This document shows positions 59,381 through 64,000 of a DNA stretch of 64,000 bases, piece after piece. The stretch is from Comamonadaceae bacterium (GTDB lineage Bacteria > Pseudomonadota > Gammaproteobacteria > Burkholderiales > Burkholderiaceae_C): NCBI GenBank assembly GCA_027486755.1, contig JAIXOM010000031.1:1-64000 (forward strand), written 5' to 3'. Made by a program: the position numbers and the translations under genes. How positions within the stretch are numbered: position 1 is the first letter of the stretch; each line of letters starts with the position of its first letter. A model generated the notes under the pieces. It saw only the letters and a list, made by a program, of their open reading frames with translations. It was not told the origin of the DNA and ran no database searches.

Positions 59381-59407
59381 AAAAGGCGAACCTCCGGTTC
59401 GCCTTTT
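59381..59407 (-). terminator. Intrinsic terminator after tRNA-Val
   Basis: A perfect 12-bp stem (AAAAGGCGAACC with GGTTCGCCTTTT) has a three-base loop and, on the minus strand, is followed by a T run. It lies 11 bases past the tRNA-Val 3' end and just before ppiD, so it should end hupB/tRNA-Val transcripts. Confidence 0.88.
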
Positions 59408-59418
59408 CGCTCAATGTT

Positions 59419-59494
59419 TGGTGGGTGCTGAGGGGCTCGAACCCCCGACCTACGCCTTGTAAGGGCGCCGCTCTACCAACTGAGCTAAGCACCC
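59419..59494 (-). tRNA. tRNA-Val (anticodon TAC)
   Basis: The reverse strand reads GGGTGCTTAGCTCAGTTGG onward, with the anticodon stem-loop CGCC-CTTACAA-GGCG giving TAC (Val). The seven-base acceptor stem pairs fully, the T-loop is GTTCGAG, and the 3' CCA is encoded. Confidence 0.97.
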
Positions 59495-59520
59495 CACCTC
59501 AACTTGAGGAATTCAGACTA

Positions 59521-59793
59521 TCAGTTCAAGGCGTCCTTCAGTCCTTTGCCAGGACGGAACTTGGGAACCTTGGCGGACTTGATTTTAATCGCTTCGCCGG
59601 TGCGCGGGTTGCGACCGGTGCGACCGGCCCGTTTGGTGACGGCAAAAGTGCCGAAACCCACCAGAGAAACTTCGCCGCCTTTTTTCAAGGTGGTCTTGAC
59701 GGCCGACAAGGTGGCTTCCAGTGCGCGGGTGGCTGCGGCTTTGGAAATGTCGGCGTGTTTGGCGATGTGCTCGATCAGTTCTGTCTTGTTCAT
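59521..59793 (-). CDS. hupB: DNA-binding protein HU (beta type)
   Basis: 90 residues, the exact HU size. The fold is clear: [20 protein letters not shown], then [20 protein letters not shown] for the DNA-wrapping arm, then [17 protein letters not shown] compacts DNA as a dimer and bends it without sequence specificity. GAGGAG precedes the ATG. The gene order hupB, tRNA-Val, ppiD supports a Burkholderiales chromosome. Confidence 0.97.
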   Translation of the reverse strand: MNKTELIEHIAKHADISKAAATRALEATLSAVKTTLKKGGEVSLVGFGTFAVTKRAGRTGRNPRTGEAIKIKSAKVPKFRPGKGLKDALN

Positions 59794-60049
59794 AGGTCTC
59801 CTCGGAGAAGGCGGTCGTCAGATCGTTGGCGCCCCGTTCGCTGGCATCACTGAAAAAGGCGCTGAGTAAGAAGGTGTTTTTCGTGCACTGCCCCGAGTTG
59901 GCCAGCGCCCGCCTCGCAAGAGGCCGGGCTGCAAGCGCGAATCGGTCACCTGCGCGCGGACGCGGATTCTAGATCCAATTGCTTGATCCAAGCTTGCGTT
60001 GAACTTGCATTTCGCATCATCGAAACCCTGGGCGGGTCGCCGGTCAAGC

Positions 60050-61138
60050 TCAGAGGGCCTCGACGATCGCCCGACCCAGGTCTTGCGTGCTGGCCGTGCC
60101 GCCCAGATCGGGCGTGCGCGGTGCACCACTGGAGGGCGCCAGCACCTTTTCGATGGCCTGCAAGATGGCGTCGTGCGCGGCCTTATGGCCGAGAAACTCC
60201 AGCATCATCGCGCCGCACCAGATCTGCCCAATGGGGTTGGCGATGTTGCGGCCTGCAATGTCGGGGGCTGATCCGTGCACCGGCTCAAACAGCGAGGGAA
60301 AGCGCCGCTCGGGGTCCAGGTTAGCGCTAGGCGCGATGCCTATGGTGCCGGTGCAGGCCGGGCCCAGGTCGCTGAGGATGTCGCCAAACAGGTTGCTGGC
60401 CACCACCACGTCAAAAAAATCGGGCCGCTGCACAAAGTGGGCCGTCAGGATGTCGATGTGGAATTTATCCAAACGCAATTCAGGATAGGACTTGGCCATC
60501 TCAGCCACCCGCTCGTCCCAATAGGGCATGGTGATCGCAATGCCGTTGGACTTGGTGGCGCTGGTCAGGTGCTTCTTAGGCCGCGATTGCGCCAGTTCAA
60601 ACGCAAACTTGAGCACCCGGTCGGTGCCGGTGCGGGTAAAGACCGACTGCTGCACCACAAACTCACGTTCGGTGCCAGCAAAGGCGCGTCCGCCTATGCT
60701 GGAGTATTCGCCCTCGGTGTTTTCCCTGACGATGTAGAAATCAATCTCACCGGGCTCGCGGCGGCTGCCGTCCTTGCGCACCACCGGCGCAATGATGCCG
60801 GGCATGAGCCGTGCTGGCCGCAGGTTGATGTACTGGTCGAACTCGCGCCGAAACAGCAGCAGCGAGCCCCAGAGCGAGACATGGTCGGGGATTTTCTCGG
60901 GCCAGCCGACCGCGCCAAAGTAGATCGCGTCGTGGCCACCGATCTGCTCCTTCCAGTTGTCTGGCAGCATCTGGCCGTGCTTTTCAAAGTAGTCCCAGCT
61001 TGAAAAGTCAAAGTGGTCGAACTGTAGGTCTATGCCGAACTTGCGCGCGGCGGCATCGAGCACCCTGATGCCTTCAGGCATGACTTCTTTGCCTATGCCG
61101 TCACCGGCGATCACTGCAATGCGTTTTTTGGCGGTCAA
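60050..61138 (-). CDS. D-malate/tartrate dehydrogenase (decarboxylating)
   Basis: 362 residues of the isocitrate/isopropylmalate dehydrogenase fold. Signatures are RIAVIAGDGIGKEVMPEG at the start, ENTEGEYSSIGGRAF, the catalytic-lysine region and SNLFGDILSDLGPACTGTIG. The substrate loop and length match the DmlA/TtuC group, which oxidises D-malate or tartrate with NAD and decarboxylates the product, rather than isopropylmalate dehydrogenase. GAGGAG precedes the ATG. The 256-bp gap before hupB holds nothing I recognise. Confidence 0.88.
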   Translation of the reverse strand: MTAKKRIAVIAGDGIGKEVMPEGIRVLDAAARKFGIDLQFDHFDFSSWDYFEKHGQMLPDNWKEQIGGHDAIYFGAVGWPEKIPDHVSLWGSLLLFRREFDQYINLRPARLMPGIIAPVVRKDGSRREPGEIDFYIVRENTEGEYSSIGGRAFAGTEREFVVQQSVFTRTGTDRVLKFAFELAQSRPKKHLTSATKSNGIAITMPYWDERVAEMAKSYPELRLDKFHIDILTAHFVQRPDFFDVVVASNLFGDILSDLGPACTGTIGIAPSANLDPERRFPSLFEPVHGSAPDIAGRNIANPIGQIWCGAMMLEFLGHKAAHDAILQAIEKVLAPSSGAPRTPDLGGTASTQDLGRAIVEAL

Positions 61139-61172
61139 AAGAAACTCCTCAGGATAAAAATGAAACCTTAGC

Positions 61173-62069
61173 TCAAGCCGCAGCCGGCCGGGGTTGGCGT
61201 ACCACCAGAGCGACGCCTAGGGCGGTCATCGCAGTGCCGAGCAAGGTGGTGGCGGTGATCAACTCATCGAACAGCAGCCAGGCCATCAGCGCGGTGGTCG
61301 GCGGCACCAGGTAAAACAGGCTGGTGACCGTGGTGGCAGCGCCGCGCTGTATGAGCAAATAGAGCAGCGAGCTGCCGCCCAGCGTCAGGCCCAGCACCGC
61401 CCAGGCCATGGCACCGATGAAATGTACATTCCAGACAATCGCCTCGGTCTCTAAAAAGGTCAGCGGCAAAGTCACGATCAGGGCGGCGCCCAGTTGTATG
61501 GCATTGGCGGTGCGCACATCAGTGGCGCGCAAATAACGCTTTTGGTAGAGCGTGCCGGCGGTGATGGCCAGCAAGGCAAAGACCGTGGCCGACAAGGTCA
61601 GGCCCGAGACCTCAATACCGGCCTGGAGCTTGCGCCAGATCACCAGCACCAGGCCCAAAAGGCCCAGCATCAGGCCCAGCCACTGCAGGCGGCTGACCTG
61701 GCCACCGTCCATGCGCGACACCCAAACCGCAGTCAGCACCGGCTGCAGCCCCACGATCAAGGCCGCCAGGCCCGAGCCCATGCCGTGCTCGACCGCCAAC
61801 CAGACCCCGCCTAAATAACCCGCATGCATCAGCACCCCGCTGACGGCCAGATGCCACCACTGCCGGGGCTCACTGGGCCAGCGCGCCCCCGACAGCACGA
61901 TCCACAGCAGAAAACAAGCGATAGAAAAAACGTAGCGCCAAGCCAGAAAGCCCAGCGGCGGCGCATGCTGCAGGCCGTACTTGGCCACGATAAAGCCGGT
62001 GCTCCAGATCAGCACGAACACCAGGGGCATGGCGCGCACCCAGGCCGAATCAGCGGCTTCGACCTTCAT
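61173..62069 (-). CDS. EamA/DMT-family transporter
   Basis: 298 residues from the ATG at 62069, overlapping the pgsA stop; the longer frame would cover pgsA and is rejected. Ten membrane segments form two five-helix halves, each with EamA features (WSTGFIVAKYGLQHAPPLGF; later SLFYLVPPTTALMAWLLFDE). Members export amino acids or metabolites. The substrate cannot be told from sequence. Confidence 0.9.
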   Translation of the reverse strand: MKVEAADSAWVRAMPLVFVLIWSTGFIVAKYGLQHAPPLGFLAWRYVFSIACFLLWIVLSGARWPSEPRQWWHLAVSGVLMHAGYLGGVWLAVEHGMGSGLAALIVGLQPVLTAVWVSRMDGGQVSRLQWLGLMLGLLGLVLVIWRKLQAGIEVSGLTLSATVFALLAITAGTLYQKRYLRATDVRTANAIQLGAALIVTLPLTFLETEAIVWNVHFIGAMAWAVLGLTLGGSSLLYLLIQRGAATTVTSLFYLVPPTTALMAWLLFDELITATTLLGTAMTALGVALVVRQPRPAAA

Positions 62070-62632
62070 CGGGAGCGGGCACGTATCTCGGGAATGGCCT
62101 TCTTGAGGTAATAGACCATGGACCAGACGGTAAGCACGGCCGATACCCAAATCAGCACCGTGCCCCACCAATGGGTATCGAGCAGACCCAGAAAAGGACC
62201 GTTGAAGAGCAAAAAGGCGATGGCCACCATCTGCACGCCGGTCTTGATCTTGCCGATGCGGTGTACCGCCACGCTGCGATTGGCCCCTATGGTGGCCATC
62301 CATTCGCGCAGGGCTGAAATCGCGATTTCACGGCCGATGATGATCAGTGCCACAAACACATCGGCGCGCTGCAGATCGACCAGCACCAGCAAGCTGGCGC
62401 AGACCAGGAATTTGTCGGCCACCGGGTCGAGAAAAGCGCCAAAAGCCGAGGTTTGCCCCAGTTTTCGGGCCAAATAACCGTCGAGCCAGTCGGTCAAAGC
62501 GAAGGCCACGAACATCACGGTAGCGATCAGATTGCGGCTAGGCTCGGGCAGATCGAGATAAAACACCCCCACGATTAGAGGGATCGCGACGATGCGCGTC
62601 CAGGTCATGATGGTGGGGATGGTAAGGAACAT
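62066..62632 (-). CDS. pgsA: CDP-diacylglycerol-glycerol-3-phosphate phosphatidyltransferase
   Basis: 188 residues from the ATG at 62632 (MFLTIPTIMTWTRIVAIPLI). The CDP-alcohol transferase motif is complete: DGYLARKLGQTSAFGAFLDP followed by VADK, with both essential Asp pairs. It makes phosphatidylglycerophosphate in the inner membrane, the first committed step to phosphatidylglycerol. About five membrane helices are visible. Confidence 0.95.
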   Translation of the reverse strand: MFLTIPTIMTWTRIVAIPLIVGVFYLDLPEPSRNLIATVMFVAFALTDWLDGYLARKLGQTSAFGAFLDPVADKFLVCASLLVLVDLQRADVFVALIIIGREIAISALREWMATIGANRSVAVHRIGKIKTGVQMVAIAFLLFNGPFLGLLDTHWWGTVLIWVSAVLTVWSMVYYLKKAIPEIRARSR

Positions 62633-62679
62633 AAGCTGCCGATTTTGGCATGCTGCAGGAGCGACCTGCATGGCCACGC

Positions 62680-63438
62680 TCAGTGGTGCAAGATGCGATC
62701 GAGAAAGCTGCGGCAGCGCTCGCTGCGCGGGGCACTGAAGAAGGTCTGGGGCGGCGCCTCCTCGACCACCTTGCCTTGGTCCATGAACACCACCCGGTCG
62801 GCCACCCGGCGGGCGAAACCCATTTCATGGGTCACGCACAGCATGGTCATGCCTTCGCGGGCCAGGCCTTCCATGACGCCGAGCACCTCCTGGATCATCT
62901 CGGGATCCAAGGCTGAGGTGGGCTCGTCAAACAGCATGATGCGCGGACGCATGCACAGGGAGCGGGCAATCGCCACCCGCTGCTGTTGGCCGCCCGAAAG
63001 CTGGCCCGGGAATTTGTCGGCCTGCTCGGCAATGTCCACCCGCTCCAGATACTGCATGGCCAGCTCGCGCGCCTGTTCGCGGGCCAGGCCGCGCACCCGC
63101 ATCGGCGCGAGCATGAGGTTGTCCATGACCGACAGGTGGGGAAACAAGTTGAACTGCTGGAACACCATGCCGATCTCGCTGCGCGCCTGAGCGTCTCGCG
63201 AGGCCTCGGAGCCCACGGATATTCCATCGATCCAGATTTGACCTTCGTCATGGGCTTCGAGCTGGCTCAGGCAGCGGATCAAGGTGGACTTGCCCGAGCC
63301 CGAGGGCCCGCAGATCACGATCTTCTCGCCACTGGCCACGGACAGGTCGACCCGGTCGAGCGCCTTGAAATCGCCAAATGACTTGCTCACGGACTGCATT
63401 CGGATCAAAAAATCCGCCGGCGCGGCCGAATCACTCAT
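62680..63438 (-). CDS. Amino-acid ABC transporter ATP-binding protein
   Basis: 252 residues from the ATG at 63438, preferred over 63447 because GAGGTG lies before it. It has Walker A (GPSGSGKST), Q-loop ([15 protein letters not shown]), signature (LSGGQQQR), Walker B ([15 protein letters not shown]) and the switch His ([14 protein letters not shown]). These details are those of the GlnQ/ArtP/AapP polar amino-acid uptake group. Its permease and binding-protein genes are not in the window. Confidence 0.92.
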   Translation of the reverse strand: MSDSAAPADFLIRMQSVSKSFGDFKALDRVDLSVASGEKIVICGPSGSGKSTLIRCLSQLEAHDEGQIWIDGISVGSEASRDAQARSEIGMVFQQFNLFPHLSVMDNLMLAPMRVRGLAREQARELAMQYLERVDIAEQADKFPGQLSGGQQQRVAIARSLCMRPRIMLFDEPTSALDPEMIQEVLGVMEGLAREGMTMLCVTHEMGFARRVADRVVFMDQGKVVEEAPPQTFFSAPRSERCRSFLDRILHH

Positions 63439-63486
63439 GGAAAACACCTCAATTGGAATGTGTACAGACCATTATCATTGAAGCCC

Positions 63487-64000
63487 ATGCGACTGACCCA
63501 TACCCGCTGGCCGCAGGTGCTGCAGTATCTGCAGCGCTGCCGAGGCATCATCATTCCCACCGGCTCAACCGAGCAGCATGGCCCTATCGGCCCGATCGGC
63601 ACCGACGCCCTGCTGGCGCAGGCCATTGCGCAGGGCGCCGCCGAGCGGGGGGACTGGCTGCTGGCCCCCACCCTGAACCTGGGCCCGGCCCAGTTCAACC
63701 TGGGCTTTCCCGGCACGGTGGCTTTGCGGGCCAGCACCTTGATGGCGGTGGTCGGCGATGTGCTCGATTCGCTGGCGGTCCAGGGCTTCGAGCGCTTTTA
63801 CTTTCTTAACGCGCACGGCGCCAACATTGCGGCGGTCAACGCCGCCTGCCAGGATTTTTATGCCCAGTGGAGCTTGGGCCGGCGCAGCACAAAAGCACCC
63901 CAATGCCGCCTGCGCTCCTGGTGGGACTACCCCCGCGCCGACCAGATGCGCAAATCGCTCTATGGCAGTTGGGAGGGCATGCATGCCACGCCCAGCGAGC
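63487..64000 (+). CDS. Creatininase-family amidohydrolase (partial, runs off the end)
   Basis: The frame is open from ATG 63487 to the window end. The creatininase signatures are present: [20 protein letters not shown] for metal binding, then [20 protein letters not shown] in place of the usual NGHGGN. Family members hydrolyse creatinine or similar cyclic amides, or act in cofactor pathways. The exact substrate is unknown. It is divergent from the ABC ATPase gene. Confidence 0.88.
   Translation, partial: MRLTHTRWPQVLQYLQRCRGIIIPTGSTEQHGPIGPIGTDALLAQAIAQGAAERGDWLLAPTLNLGPAQFNLGFPGTVALRASTLMAVVGDVLDSLAVQGFERFYFLNAHGANIAAVNAACQDFYAQWSLGRRSTKAPQCRLRSWWDYPRADQMRKSLYGSWEGMHATPSE

Noticed and set aside
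1..64000. CRISPR array, phage genes or conjugation genes
   Set aside because: No regularly spaced repeats and no integrase, capsid, terminase or transfer proteins were seen; the only mobile trace is the IS3 fragment.

Overview
The window looks like a chromosomal segment of a high-GC betaproteobacterium of the Burkholderiales, probably Comamonadaceae-like. The housekeeping genes at the right end (hupB, tRNA-Val, ppiD, pgsA, a D-malate/tartrate dehydrogenase, an EamA exporter) suggest this. The assignment comes from protein character and gene neighbourhood, not from a database search. Most of the window (about 0.1 to 57.3 kb) is one large type III secretion (T3SS) locus with its effectors and chaperones.

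Left flank (1-10.4 kb): the 3' tip of an upstream gene, two small unrecognised genes, a class I-type chaperone on the minus strand, and a divergent gene for a ~2,880-residue protein built like a giant surface adhesin (Ig-like/SwmB-like repeats, then a ~1,500-residue unassigned C-terminus).

Apparatus (10.5-34.4 kb): two divergent, tightly overlapping operons facing away from 16.9-17.0 kb. The minus-strand operon reads sctW, a SycN-like chaperone, sctX, sctY, sctV, sctD, a yscE-like gene, sctF. The plus-strand operon reads a small helical protein, a Bsp22-like tip/filament protein, an LcrH-like chaperone, translocators SctE and SctB, a second LcrH-like chaperone, a Bcr4/SctG-like protein, then sctI-J-K-L, a third LcrH-like chaperone with a novel 472-residue hydrophobic protein, then sctN-O-P-Q-R-S-T-U, a small chaperone and secretin sctC. 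Content and order are closest to Bordetella bsc, within the wider Ysc family. A BtrV/BtrW partner-switching pair follows directly (34.4-35.2 kb) and probably controls the system; no BtrU-type phosphatase or BtrS-type sigma factor is visible.

Effector region (35.2-57.3 kb): alternating class I-type chaperones and large proteins. These include a PPP-like metallophosphoesterase, a Ser/Thr kinase-like protein, an IpgD/SopB-like phosphoinositide phosphatase, a 1,911-residue protein with a hydrophobic hairpin, a 1,094-residue coiled-coil protein and a 514-residue protein. Four of them share a related ~100-residue N-terminal module. A second copy of the last 78 bases of btrW, just upstream of the kinase gene, records a segmental duplication. 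An IS3-type transposase remnant, a HicAB toxin-antitoxin pair and tRNA-His lie near the right end, but one more candidate chaperone/effector pair sits beyond the tRNA, next to ppiD.

Right flank (57.4-64 kb): ordinary chromosome: ppiD, tRNA-Val, hupB, a D-malate/tartrate dehydrogenase, an EamA exporter, pgsA, an amino-acid ABC ATPase and the start of a creatininase-family gene. No stretch longer than 300 bases lacks a gene. The largest gaps, 1535-1763 and 59794-60049, hold the divergent region listed below and nothing recognisable, respectively.
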